Source: Anaeramoeba flamelloides (taxonomy: Eukaryota; Metamonada; Anaeramoebidae). Taken from it: a stretch of 64,000 nt of DNA. The notes under the pieces were generated by a model. The model was given only the letters and a program-made list of their open reading frames with translations, was not told the origin of the DNA and made no database searches. Positions 1 through 11,500 of this stretch are shown here, piece after piece. The stretch is from positions 12,462,001 through 12,526,000 of the forward strand of contig JANTQA010000023.1 of assembly GCA_027625915.1 (NCBI GenBank), written 5' to 3'. The translations under genes and the position numbers were made by a program. How positions within the stretch are numbered: the first letter of the stretch is position 1; each line of letters starts with the position of its first letter.

Positions 1-1156
1 ATAACTTATCTTTTATCCTTCTCTCAGCATTCTATTATGGCTTTAAATTTTTTCCTTTTTTTATTTTTTCATCATTTTTGTGATTTTTTAATCCTAAAAA
101 CATAAAGCAATTAGAAATATTTTTTTATTAGTGGCATTTGGGATTAATGGATTTTGTTTAAAAAGAAAAACAACATTACAATTGAAACAATCATAAAAGG
201 AAACATAAATGGGACTTAAATAGCTAGAAGATTCCAAAAAAAGATTAATTAAGTCAAATTATTACTTGTTAGGATTTTAAATCGTTGGGTTTAGTGGAAT
301 TGGAGAAGTGAATATGATTATATGTTACCAAAGTTTAAACTACAAAATAGCTACAATTTTTATTCTAAGAATCTGAAATTATCTTCTCCCAAAAAAAAAA
401 CTAAACCCCATTCCAAAAATTTGGACACATCTAAAATCAAAAATTGGAAAACAAAAACTCAATTTATTATATTTTTCCAAACCTAATATAAAACCATATT
501 TAAGTAACATAGTATTAATGGTTTTTTAAGTAATCTTTTTCATCCAAATATAAGAAAACAATAGAAAATAAAAAATCAAAACAAGTGTGTCCAAAATAAG
601 GAAACGAGCTGAAATGACAGAGTTTGAACAAAAAATATATTGGTAGATTTGTTAAAATTACACCAACAATGGTTGATCGATCAAATGATAAGATACCATG
701 CATCGGTTATATGTGGATTTTTCAATTTAAGAAACTCAACTGTAATCATCTATCAACCATCTATAAAAAATTTCCAGATCTAACGAAACAGATTAAGTAA
801 CTGAAAAAAACAAAAAGAAAACAAAAACAAAAAAGACAAAAAATGAAATAGTTTGTTGAATTAAAATTAATTTCAAATTGGATGTAAATCATGTTATTGT
901 TATTTTTCCAACTGTTTAAACTGTGTCCAAATTGATGGAATTAAGATTATTTTAATAAAAAAATAATAAAAAAAAAAAAAACTATTTTATCAATATAATC
1001 TCATTTTTTTTATTGTTGAACATTACTAAAAAAAAAATATCAAATAATTTTTTTAATAAAATTTTTAGAGAATCTACGATCACAGGCCACTAAAATAAAA
1101 TGTTCTTATCTCATCTCTCTCAAATTTTTATCATGTCTTATGGTGTAGCTACTCCC
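1..1156 (-). mobile_element. TTAA-type MITE, family P2, copy 1 (cut by window edge)
   Basis: This stretch is an inverted, near-identical copy of 52966-54122. Its inner end reads gtagctactccc followed by TTAA (1157-1160), the mirror image of the TTAA-gggagtagctac end at 52962. TTAA target duplication plus a GGG/CCC terminus is the signature of piggyBac-type elements. If it has the length of copy 2 (1376 bp), about 220 bp lie before base 1. A 62-codon reading frame (515-703) also exists in copy 2, but most base differences between the two versions change amino acids, so I do not regard it as a gene. No transposase is visible, so the element is non-autonomous. Family assignment rests on the ends only. 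Confidence 0.75.
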
Positions 1157-1548
1157 TTAATTAAGTCAAAAATGTTATAAAGAAAAAATTTCAAATTATC
1201 AAAAAATAATTTTTTTTTCTGAAATTTTCGAGTTATCATTTCTAAATATAAGTTATTTCAAATTGGGAAATAACAAATGAAAAAAAAAAAAAAATCTTAA
1301 ATATGGTTATTTAAAGCATTTTATAAACTTAAAAAGTGAATTTTTTTTGAAAATCTTTCTATTTTTGTTGTATTCGGGGTTTTTAAATGTAATTATAGAT
1401 AAAATTTTAATAATTCTCTTCAAAAGAAAAAACATTTGTTTTGATTTTTTCCGAACGCAAATTTTAAGAAATTCAATCCAAACAATCATTAAAATTCACT
1501 CGTATTAAATAAGTTAAAAAATGATAAAAATAATGATTTTAATAAAAA

Positions 1549-4521
1549 TTAACAACACCCATCTTTGGAATTCTTTTTCTGTTTTTCATCTCCATTCCTT
1601 AGAAATAAAAAATCCTCATCATTTGAATTTGGGAAATTCGTTGACGATTCCCCAATTTCCAAGGGTATTGATTTGGCAAGGCTAATAAATGCTTCAGTAA
1701 CCCCCTCACCCGTTTTTGCTGAAGTCTCTTTAAATAATAATTGATTTTCTTTTGCGTATTTAATTGCATCATTTTTATCAACCATATGATCTGGTAGATC
1801 GATTTTATTTGCAACTAATGCAATTTGCACATTTGGATCACCTTGCTTTCGAAGTTCCTCGACCCATTCTTTTGCTCTTTCAAATGAATCTACATTTTGC
1901 ACATCATAAATAACAAGTGCTCCTTTTGCACCTCTATAATACCTATGGATGTAATAATTTGTTTATGTTATCAAGAAAAAGTAGAAACAGTGAAATATTC
2001 AAGAAAATTAAATCGTTAAACAAAAATAAAGTTATTATATGAATATTAATGAAATTTTTTCAATATTTACCACAAAACAAAAATAAAATTTGGTTCGTCT
2101 GATTTCTGTAATTTCTTTGATTTATGTGATTTGTTCTTCAAAAAAAAGTTCAATTCAAGAAATATTTTTTTTTTGGAATACAAAAGAAATTTGTTGTAGA
2201 TTTATTTCTTAATTAATAGTATGTTAAACTTGCTTTGTTTTTTGTATTTTTTTTTGGTAGGTCTTATACTTAATAATGTTATTTTTTATTTTTTTTTTTC
2301 CAGGCTGAATCTTCTTTATATTGAAAAGAAGGGTTACAAAGGAAAAAAATCAAGTAGTTACTTGCTAATACTGAAACACTGAAACACGAAAGTATGGGTA
2401 ACTTGAAAATAAAAACGAAAAGCTAAGGCAAAAAAATGACTAAAGGTTAAAACAAAACTAGATCAAAAAAGAAATTAGAATTAGTAGCAATTAAATAACG
2501 ATTTCTCAAATGAACATTTGTGATTAACTCATCAAACTAAACTAAATTAACCAAAAGTATCATGGTTGTGATTTTGGGTGTTCTTAATTAAATGATAGAA
2601 TTGTTTTTTTTTTTTTGAATTTTTTACCAATTGCTTTTTATAAACCCTTTTTAAATTTCTTTTTTTTTTTGTTTTCTTCTTTTTTATAAATATAATAAAA
2701 TTTTGGCAATGTCTTTTCATTGAAAAATCGTGAAATTTATGATTTTATGCTTGAGGCCCTAGTATCAGTATAAAAGCAAAAAATGGCCATTATTTTTTTG
2801 TCATTTTTTTTTAAATTAACTTTTTTGGAATCTCTTAAAGTTATAGTTTTGGACCAAGTATTTGGCTAGGTTTGAATAGTAATCATGTTTACATTTCACG
2901 TAACGTTTTGTTCATGGGGTTTTTGAAAAAGGAGATTGAAAAAAAATGAACATTTTTTGCTTTTATACTGGGACTAGTGCTTTAAATTTCCTTTCAGAAA
3001 TTTAAGTAAAAGAACATCTAGAGTGTAATTTTTACTTCTTCAATAATAATTAGAATAAAGATATTTTTCAACTTGAAAATCTAAAGATTGATGATTTATT
3101 ATTTAAATTTGTCTCGAAATGTATATTTTTTCTAAATTTTGATTGGTTTTTATACAGTGATCAAAATAATGCGTGCACAAAAACTATAATCCGTGTTTCA
3201 AAATATAATCGTGCTTTTTTTCTTCTTATAGTTCCAATGCAACATCCAATTGGCTATCAAATAGTATACCTAAGTTCAAATCAATTTTGAAAGTAAAGAT
3301 CTGGTTATTTTCAGTAAAATTTAAATTATGAATGTAATTTGTTGAAAATTTTTCATAATATTCTCAATTTTTTTTGAAGTTTTTTGTTTTTTTTAGGATT
3401 AAAATTTTCTAATTAATTAAAAAATTTTAAAAATTTTCCAATTTGATCCTTCATTAATAGAATTTCTTTTTAAATAATAGAACTTTAAGAAACCAATACT
3501 ATATTTGTTTAGGGTCTGTTATCAGTTTCTTTGATCGGTTAACTATAGGTCTTCTATAACAAAAAACGCGCTTTTTATTTTGAAACATAGATTAAATTTT
3601 TTTGCACGATTTATTTTGACAACAGTACTATTACAAGGATCTTTTTTAATTGATTAGATCAACTTTTATTACTACTTTATTTTTCAATTTTAGAGACATT
3701 TGAAGCAAAGGGCAAAAATACGATTAACACTCACTGGAACATGCTTTAATTTTAGACTTCTTGGTGGTTGATGTTAATCCCTTAAATGAAAAATTTTGAA
3801 AAAAAAAAAGGGGGAAGAAATGAAATACTTGGAAGCTTTTCCTCGACAGTTCAAAAAATTGTTTGGTTGAGAAGGAAAATTTCAAAGGTTTGAAGAATAA
3901 ATGGTGAAAATAAATAAACCCATGTTTTTGAATTTTTGCAAAAAAAGATCTTTACCAAAAGAAAAAAAATTAAAAGAGTTTTTTAGAGTGTTAAAATTGT
4001 CAATTCTAAACTGCTTTTTGTTTTGGTTTTTTTGAATTGCGTGAATAAAATTTAATTTACTGTAGATGTTAATAAAACAAGAAAATTGTTTGTTATTTTT
4101 TGCATACACCAAAATCCGAAAAATTAAAAAAAAAGTATAAGTGGAATATCTTACATTTGTGCAAGTGAGTGAAACCTTTCTTGTCCAGCAGTGTCCTTGT
4201 GTATTGTAGAATAAAGAATTTTAGGATCAATAAAAAGAAAATTAAAAGAAAGATTAATACAAATAAGATCACAGCCAATTCAACAGAATTTAATAAAATG
4301 TGGAGTGTTTATTTCAAACTAAAAAAACAAACCCAAATCAGTAATTTTATTTTGTAGTCAAGCTGGTTGATTGTCTTTTGGAAATTTGTGGATCCAATTG
4401 TGGGTTCAATTTTTTGATAAAATTTGTTTGTTGCGTATCGATTCAAAACAGATGTTTTTCCGACAGCAGACTCTCCAAGTACAACTATTTTAAAAGAAAT
4501 TGTCGGGATTACACTAGACAT
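1549..4521 (-). CDS. Rab5-like small GTPase, three exons
   Basis: A membrane-trafficking GTPase, expected on early endosomes. Exons (minus strand) are 4333-4521, 4155-4195 and 1549-1942; all junctions are GT-AG and join in frame to 207 residues, a normal Rab length. Visible motifs: P-loop GESAVGKT (residues 16-23), switch I threonine in EPTIGS (41), [20 protein letters not shown] across all three exons (63-82), NKID (122-125), ETSAK (149-153), and a C-terminal CC for double geranylgeranylation. HSLAxMYYRGA and the RAKEWVEEL-RKQGDPN stretch are typical of the Rab5/Rab21/Rab22 group, closest to Rab5. Rab5 commonly has Ser before the Ser/Thr that follows P-loop Lys; here it is Thr, which is common in other Rabs. 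Intron 1 is 137 bp; intron 2 is 2.2 kb and holds several MITEs. The middle exon is only 41 bp. Confidence 0.93.
2762..2974. mobile_element. TA-flanked MITE (family M4) inside Rab5 intron 2
   Basis: Terminal inverted repeats of about 25 bp: gtatcagtataaaagc at the left and, read on the other strand, gtcccagtataaaagc at the right, both running on into aaaaaatg. Each end is bordered by TA (2760-2761 and 2975-2976), as expected of Tc1/mariner insertions. At 213 bp it is too short for a transposase. I see only this copy in the window. Confidence 0.6.
3155..3625. mobile_element. TA-flanked MITE (family M3), nested in a P3 element
   Basis: Inverted arms of about 70 bp: the left begins cagtgatcaaaataatgcg and the right ends in tattttgacaacag, with matching inner segments around gtttcaaaatat. 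TA borders both ends (3153-3154, 3626-3627). Length is 471 bp with no coding potential. It interrupts homology between 3626-3781 and the P3 MITE at 15613, so it seems to have jumped into an older P3 copy. It lies in Rab5 intron 2. Confidence 0.6.
3626..3781 (-). mobile_element. P3 MITE, end fragment (TTAA type)
   Basis: Read on the minus strand from TTAA (3782-3785) this begins gggattaacatcaacca and follows the left half of the element at 15613-16358 for about 150 bp, including the shared segments ttcaaatgtctctaaaa and atcaattaaaaa. Homology stops at the nested M3 element. The other end could not be located, so the copy is partial or badly decayed. Confidence 0.6.
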
Positions 4522-4821
4522 TCCCCAAATTTAAAAAACAAAAAGAAATTTCAGAGGTATGAGTGTAAATATTAAATTTCTGATGAAGCTTTTTTTTAAA
4601 AAAATGAAAGTCAAGTTTTTTACAGATTAATTTTCAAAGTTTTTTAGGTACAACACAAAATTTATTTGAAGTAAATAAACAGAATAAAAGTGAATTTGGT
4701 AGGTATACTATGTTCAAAACAAGAGTTTAAATTTAAGTAAATTAGAATTGGGACTAGTTTGTGAGAATAATTCGTAAAATTAAATATACTTTTGAAATTT
4801 TACTTTGAAAGGTAAGTTTAA

Positions 4822-5165
4822 GGGTTAAGGTAACAATTAATTTGATTAAAACTAAAGTACGATGATATTGAAAGTAAATGGTATATGGACTAATTCGTTG
4901 AAATGACTCTTAAAAATCTACAATAAATCTTATTGAAATAGAAAAATTATTTGATATTTTACTAATGATCACTTTTAAACATTGGTCATTTTGGAATTTT
5001 TTTTTTAATTTACTTTTCCAAATCCAAAGATTGAAAAAAACGAAATCGATAGTATTCCCAGTCTTTTTATAATTAACTATCTAGAAGTTCCAAAAGTAAC
5101 TATTTTTTTAATTTTTTAATTTCAAAAATTAACTCAATAACCCTCAACATAAATACCAATTCTAA
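4822..5165 (-). mobile_element. P3 MITE, partial copy (TTAA type)
   Basis: Starts directly after TTAA (4818-4821) with gggttaaggtaaca and then follows the reverse complement of 16358 down to about 16030. Shared blocks include aaatcttattg and aagttccaaaagtaactat. The far terminus is not recognisable. Part of the internal sequence (gaactttcaaaagtaagtat) recurs at 5325-5390, so the area may hold a second broken copy. Confidence 0.5.
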
Positions 5166-5647
5166 AGGGTAAATTAGTCATTAGAAGCTACTATTGAGAA
5201 TTAATAAATTGAAATTTTACTGGATTTTCGATAACTCATTTTTTTTTAAAAATAAATGAAAAATTTGTTTCATTTATTTTTCAACAAACAGTAGTATAAT
5301 AATATTTTATAATTCATCTTTAGAACTTTCAAAAGTAAGTATTTTTTTAATTTTTTTAATTTCAAAATTTAGTTAATAATTTCATATATAAAAAACAAAA
5401 GATTGGTGAAATTAGTTGAGTTTCTTTTGTATAAAGCTAATTTTGTTCTCATTATAATACTAATATGAGAAAATAATTTTTCAAGTTAATCTGTAAGTCA
5501 ATTTTTTATTTTTTGATTACTTTTACTATTTATTTTTTCCAAATTACCCTTTTAAAGTTGTTTAGTTTCCTCAACTTTTTGTTTTTTTAGAATGTTTGTT
5601 GGAGGTAAAAGGGAGATCAAAAAATCATTATAAAAAGTTATTATCTA

Positions 5648-5845
5648 CAGTAAGTTTCACACCTAAGATGAAAACTTTCAAAGATATTTATGGTAAAAAA
5701 AAAAATCTCAAATTAAGGCATAAAATTCCAATTCAAGTAAATTTAATTTGTATAAAAAAAAATTCCAAGAAATCTGAATAAATTTGAGATTTTTCTCGAC
5801 CTTAAATTTCATTGAAAGTTTGTATCTTAAAAGTGGAACCGACTG
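5648..5845. mobile_element. TA-flanked MITE, family M1, copy A
   Basis: Ends cagtaagtttcac and ggaaccgactg form imperfect terminal inverted repeats, with TA on both sides (5646-5647, 5846-5847). The inner arms share tctcaaattaagg and its complement with the other M1 copies (28595, 62741, 63595). Length is 198 bp and nothing is coded. TA duplication with CAGT termini points to Tc1/mariner. Confidence 0.75.
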
Positions 5846-6248
5846 TAGTTCATAACCATATCTTGTTTTAACCAAAGTCGTTTTTTTCAAAATATGATAA
5901 ATTGGAACCAACTAAATCTATTTGAAACCAAGAGATTAGATTTGAAACCAGTAGAAACAAATTGAATCCAACTTTTTCAAAAACTTTGTATCAGTCAAAG
6001 GGTTAATAAAGAAAGGATTTTAAATAAATATCAATTATTTTTTAGAATTGACCATTTGGAGAATAAATAAGAAATGAGAAGAATAATACACATTAAAAAA
6101 TTGTTGATATCCGCCTTGAATAGAGGTAATATATCAATAGACTTTCTTAAAAATTAAAAAACAAAAATTCTTAAGTTTTCGATTGGGAAAAAAAACAAGG
6201 TTCATTTTGATCTTCGATTAAAGATCAAATAAAAATCCAATAGAAATA

Positions 6249-6793
6249 AATAAACTAAAATTCAAAATTTCCCACCCAGCTAAAATCGTTCAAATAATCA
6301 CAATAATACGATTTCATTAAAATTGGAATTTAATTCTGCTTTTTATAAAATATGAAAATCATTTTTTGATCTTTTAGTTTTTGTTTTCATTTTATTGTTT
6401 GTTTTACTTAACTTATTTGGTTTGATCAAAATTTTATTCAATAATTGATATTATGTTAAAGTTGAGTTTTTTCAAACATAAGAACTCAAATAAAATTAGT
6501 TGGTAGTATCTAATGATTTCTTTGATCGATCAATATTCCTAATAAAATTTAAACAAATATAGCAATATCATTTTTTGTTTTGCTCTCTCCAAAATTTTTA
6601 ACACACCTATGATTTATTTGTATTGATAATTATTTATTTATTGTTTTGTGAGTATTGTAATTTATAAACAAGTGTTAAAATACCAATTATTAAATAATTC
6701 TAATTTGGTATTTCTTCTTAAATTGATTAAATAAGTTATTTTTTTCGCAAATCAAATTTTGGTGTGTTAAAAATTTTGAATTGTGGTTTATTA
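6249..6793. mobile_element. Inverted-repeat MITE (family H), copy 1
   Basis: A 545-bp unit with short terminal inverted repeats: ataaactaaaattcaaaattt at the left, and at the right the reverse of ataaaccacaattcaaaattt. A full-length copy lies in reverse orientation at 54510-55045. The core includes tttgatcgatcaatattcc, shared by both copies. It inserted into repeat D, whose other copy at 23600-23640 is uninterrupted. A clean target duplication is not evident, so the superfamily is open. Confidence 0.7.
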
Positions 6794-6844
6794 TTTCTCT
6801 ACAATAATTATTACCTTTTCCGTAACATTAAAATAATACATTTT

Positions 6845-7253
6845 TTTTTTTTTTTTTGAAGGGAGTAAATAATTTCCTCTTGCAGCCCTGATTTCTAAAT
6901 TTTTGTTTACAATTTTCAAAAAGAATCATAATTCTCTTTATCATTAACCAATGACAAAATGAATAATGAATCTTTGTTACGAATAATATCTCTGGATATT
7001 ATTCTTATTATTTTAGTTAATTTGAATTAGTTTTTTAATCCAAATTGTTCGATTTTTTTCATCGAATGGGCAGTCCCATAAAAAATGATCGATATTTTCA
7101 ATGATTTCTAAAGGTTTAAATGTTTTTTATATAAATTACATGATTTTGTTTTTATTTTATTCTTATCATAAACATAAGAATATCTATTTAGATATTCTGT
7201 GAAATTTCTTAGTTTTAAGATGGAAGTAGAGCCCTTCCAGTTTAAATAATTTT
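6845..7253 (-). mobile_element. 5'-truncated LINE, 3' end only, with poly(A) and target duplication
   Basis: On the minus strand this contains a reading frame with DHFLWDCPFDEKNRTIW, the same C-terminal zinc-knuckle segment as DHFLWNCPAYENNRKIW of the LINE at 10878-12679. It ends in a run of A (the T run at 6841-6857). It is bordered by near-identical 17-bp direct repeats, taaaataayacmttttt, at about 6829-6845 and 7253-7269. Poly(A), a target-site duplication and 5' truncation are the marks of target-primed reverse transcription. The frame carries several stops, so the fragment is dead. Confidence 0.75.
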
Positions 7254-8542
7254 AAAATAACACCTTTTTATTGAGTAATTATCGATCTTGCACTAAAAAA
7301 AAAAAGTTACAAATAAATTAGGTTATAAAAAAAAAATCGAAAAAAAAAAATAAAATGAAAAAAAATGAAAAAATGATTGCAATTTTGAAATTTCATAAAT
7401 AAAATGTTTCTTCTAATATCTATTCAAACCATTTAGACAAGTGTAATTAACACCCTACAACTTGGACCCTTTGACTGGAAACTGATTATGAATTTATATA
7501 TTCAGTAATTGTGCTTGAATAATATTATTGAGTTGGATCCCTGATTGTAATATCGTAAAAAGAAGATTCAGGTAACTTGTAATAAATTATAAAAAAAAAT
7601 TACAAAAAAAAAAATTTTTTTGAAAACAAATATTTTGAAAATTTTGAAAACCAATTCTTATTCTTAAAACATCTTCACTTTATATATTGATGTGTTCTTT
7701 AAAGTTTTAATCTCAAACTGAATAAAGTAAAATATTTCATTTGATCTATTATTTCTTCAAATATTTAGACCCTTTATTAAAACAAAGTAGGGTGGTTATT
7801 CAGAACTTTTTCACATAGAAGGAAACAACCACCAAACCATCAACACTTCAGATGCAAAAAAAACTTTTCAATGAAGTTTTTTACCTTCTTATTATTTTTT
7901 TTACGATTTTTTTTTCTTAATTTTCTTTCTCTTTCTCTTATCTTTATTTAAAACTACAATTCTTTATTTTAATTTTTTACAAAATTGAGATCTGAAGAGT
8001 TATAAATTATAATCTTGTATACATTATTGTAAGGATAAAAAACTCTAAATAAATGCAGGGTTTAAGACAAATGTGAACTTAATTTGTTGAATCGCCTCTT
8101 CTAATTAACAAAATAAATATAATCTATTTAACTTTTTTTTGAGATCCAAAAATTGTTTTGATAGAAATTTGGATTAATACTATTGTTTTAAATTAATGCT
8201 TATATATGTATTATCTTTTTTTACCAAATACCATTTGACATAAAACCTAAGAATTAGTGCCAACTCTTTATAGGAAATCATCAGCAAAGTTTAAATATTT
8301 AAATAAAAAAAAATGTTATTTCCTTTTTATTGTTATTATTCTATCATTTAAATAAACAATAGTAAATCATCAATCTTGCTCTGGTTGTTTTAAAGATATA
8401 ATTTAATTATTTATTTACAAAGATAAAAAATCAAAAAAAAAACAAACAACTAATCAATAAATAATAATCATAATCATATTTTATAGCGTGTAAAGAAATT
8501 AGATGTATTCTAGTCTATGAAAAATAATTTTAATAAATTAAA

Positions 8543-11500
8543 TTATAAAATTATACATTGTTCACATCCAACATCTTTCTCTGGTAGTTGTTTATCCCTT
8601 TTCGTCTGGGGTAATAGGGGTGTTGTTTCTATTGAGTGTAGCTTTGGTTGTATAGACAATCTATTTCCTTCCAATGTTGTTACATGTGTATTAAATTTAA
8701 CCTTTCTATCACTTTTGGGTGAATTTTGACGGGATTCTGAAGAACGAAGAATACTCTTAGTTGAAGTGAGTTTTGCTTTATTTCTATTCTTATTGTGACT
8801 GTTAATCCCTTTTTCTTTGTGATATCGTGTATTATTAAGGATGTTTTGGTTTTTTAATTGTTCATTTGAGGATTCTGTTTGGTTTTTTGAAGTGCTTCTT
8901 TTTCTTTTTTTTTTTTTGTTAATCTCTGTTAAATTTATATCCCCTTTTGTATTTTCCATTAATTTCTCAAATTCACTTTTCAATTTCTTGTTTGTTTCTT
9001 CATTATACACAATTTTATTTTGAATATCTCTGATATTGAATCTAATGTTTTCAATTTTATCAAGATAATTCAATAATTCTTCATCATTTTCCAAAATGAT
9101 TATTTTTTTTTCTTTATTGCTGGATGTTTCTTTTTCTTCTTCTTTTTCTTTTTCTGTTTCTGTTTCTTTTTCTGTTTCTTTTTCTGTCTCTTTTTCTTGT
9201 TCTTTTTCTTGTTCTTTTTCTTGTTCTTTTTCTTGTTCTTTTTCTTGTTCTTTTAATGTTTCATTCTCATTTATTTCCTTTACATTATCCCCCTTTTCTT
9301 CTTTTTCATTATTATTATTATTTGTTTCTTGAGAAATAAGTTTGGCTCTAGTTTCAGAAAATTTCTTAAATTGCAAAATTAGTTCGTTTGTTGGATAATT
9401 TTTTAAATATTTTTGAAAATTATCTAATGCTTCATTATATTCACCGTTAATATAATAAACGACTCCTTTGATTATATAGATCTTTTTTAATTTTAATTTT
9501 TTTTAATAATATTAAAAATTTTAAGTTGAAAAGGCAAAAATATTTTTATCAAAATTAAATCTTAATAATAGAGAAAAAATCCACATATAGAAAAAAATTC
9601 TAAAAGTTTCTCAGAAAATTTAAAGATTAGAAGATTTCTTTTAAGGAATTAGAATTTTAATTAAATTGAATTTTAATATTTTTTTTATAAAAATATAAAA
9701 TGTGAGATATTTCTATAGTAAAAGATATTATACTGGTCGATAAAAAGTTGTGAATTCAACTAAATTATCAAAAATCGAGAGAAATTATTTTATACAAAAT
9801 GAAAAATAAAGTCACTTTCAAAAATTCTAAAAAAAAATGTTTTTAATATTAATAAATTCAAAAAAATGTTTTATACTTTTTATTTCGATTACCATTTTTT
9901 AAATTTCTTTACTCTTCTTTAAATAAAGAAATTTATTGCTTTGTATGTAAACGCACTTTGTAAAATTAATTGATTTTGGAAATCTTCTTTGAAACGAAAT
10001 GTCTTGAAATCAGAGTTATTAGATTTTAAAGAAGTGGAATTGAACTAAAATTTTTTCAAATACTGTTAAAATCAAATAATACTAAATAATTTTTTATCTC
10101 AAAATTCAATAAAAAATCCCAATTAAATCACCAAAAAATATCATTTTTAATTGTAAAGATTTTTAGGGTTTGTTTGACTAATAATTTTTAATATTTTGGA
10201 GAACTTGAAATAATTTTTTGTATTTATTAATCGAAAAATAACAGTACTAATTTTGAAATGACAAAAAACATTTTGTAAGAAAATCGGGAATTAAAAAATT
10301 TTTAGTTCTTGATGAAATTTGTTTTCTTTTTTGTAATTGTTCAGATTATTCAGATGAAATTTTCAGAATGATCATTTTCTGAAAAAGTAGGGAACTTATG
10401 AAAAAACTATTAACCATTTTAATTCGAATTTCTCAAGTTAATCCCACAAATATAAATTTCAACACTTTAGAAATTCATAGAATGCTAAAACAAGAAATCT
10501 TCAATTTTAATATTGTAAACTTGGCTAAAAAGTGGATTTTGTTTGAATTGAATTTTCTTTCAAGTTCTTATTTTTAATTCCATAAAAATACAGCCGTTTT
10601 AAAAATGTGAGTTCTAAAAGTTTTTGAAAGGGTGACACAAACTGCTGAAAACAGGCAAATTAGACTGTCTGAATTACTACTGATAAAACTTTTAATCCAA
10701 ACTTTTTTAAAAACAACTTTATCAAAAAAAACATTCTTATTTTTAATTACGATTCTTGCTATACCAATTAAATAGCTTTTTGTGGACTTCTAAATTTTAT
10801 AGATTTGGATATTTTTAATGTTGAACATTAATAGAACCCAGAAATCAACAGTTTATTAAAAAATACTTTTTTGCCAAAATCGAAGAATTAATTAAATATC
10901 AGAAAAATAAATCAGTTCAAGATTTTGACAAAATTAAACATTATAAATCAAGTAAAAATCAAAGTAACGAATTTTATTTAAATTATGAAAATTTTCTAAT
11001 TACAATTCAAAAAATATTTCTAAATTGGATACAAGATATTTCTCAAAAAAATATTAATTTTATCAAAAAAAGAAATATATTATTCATTCATAAATCAGGA
11101 GATGAGGGGGTCCCACTTAATTATAGACCCATTTCCATAAACAAAACACTCCCAAGATTTTTTCTTAAATTATTATATGCTGGTATACAAGATTCTTGGG
11201 ACATAGTATCAAAAAAACAATTTGGATTTAAGAAAAAATTAGATACACGGATTGCTGTTTTGAATTTATTATATAAATATAAAAAAATTATAGAAAAAAC
11301 AAAGAAAAATGAAAATGTATATATAGTTACAATTGATATTCAAAAATGTTTTGACTCTATTCATCATTCATTGATTTATCACTCAATTAAAAAATTTATC
11401 AAAAATGAAATTTTAAAAATGTTTCTACTTGCTTATTACTCAAAGGAAGGAATAGGTGTTTACCAAGGAGATCCATTATCTCCTCTATTATTTGGTTTTA

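Larger units (their letters stand above)
5870..7530. repeat. Dispersed repeat D, copy 1, split by two insertions
   Basis: Blocks at about 5950-6245 and 7260-7530 match 23150-23880 in the same order and orientation, for example aacaaataagaaat-agaataat, ccaatagaaat and ctaatatc-attcaaa. Copy 1 is interrupted by the inverted-repeat element at 6249-6793 and by the LINE fragment at 6845-7253, both missing from copy 2. Neither copy codes for anything. What the underlying repeat is cannot be told. Confidence 0.6.

Noticed and set aside
515-703. 62-residue frame conserved in both P2 MITE copies
   Set aside because: The copies are nearly identical overall, and most of the differences inside the frame change the amino acid, so there is no sign of selection for a protein.
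9096-9339. Plus-strand F/S/L-rich frames of 71-78 codons
   Set aside because: They are the reverse strand of the KEQE repeat in the TPR protein.
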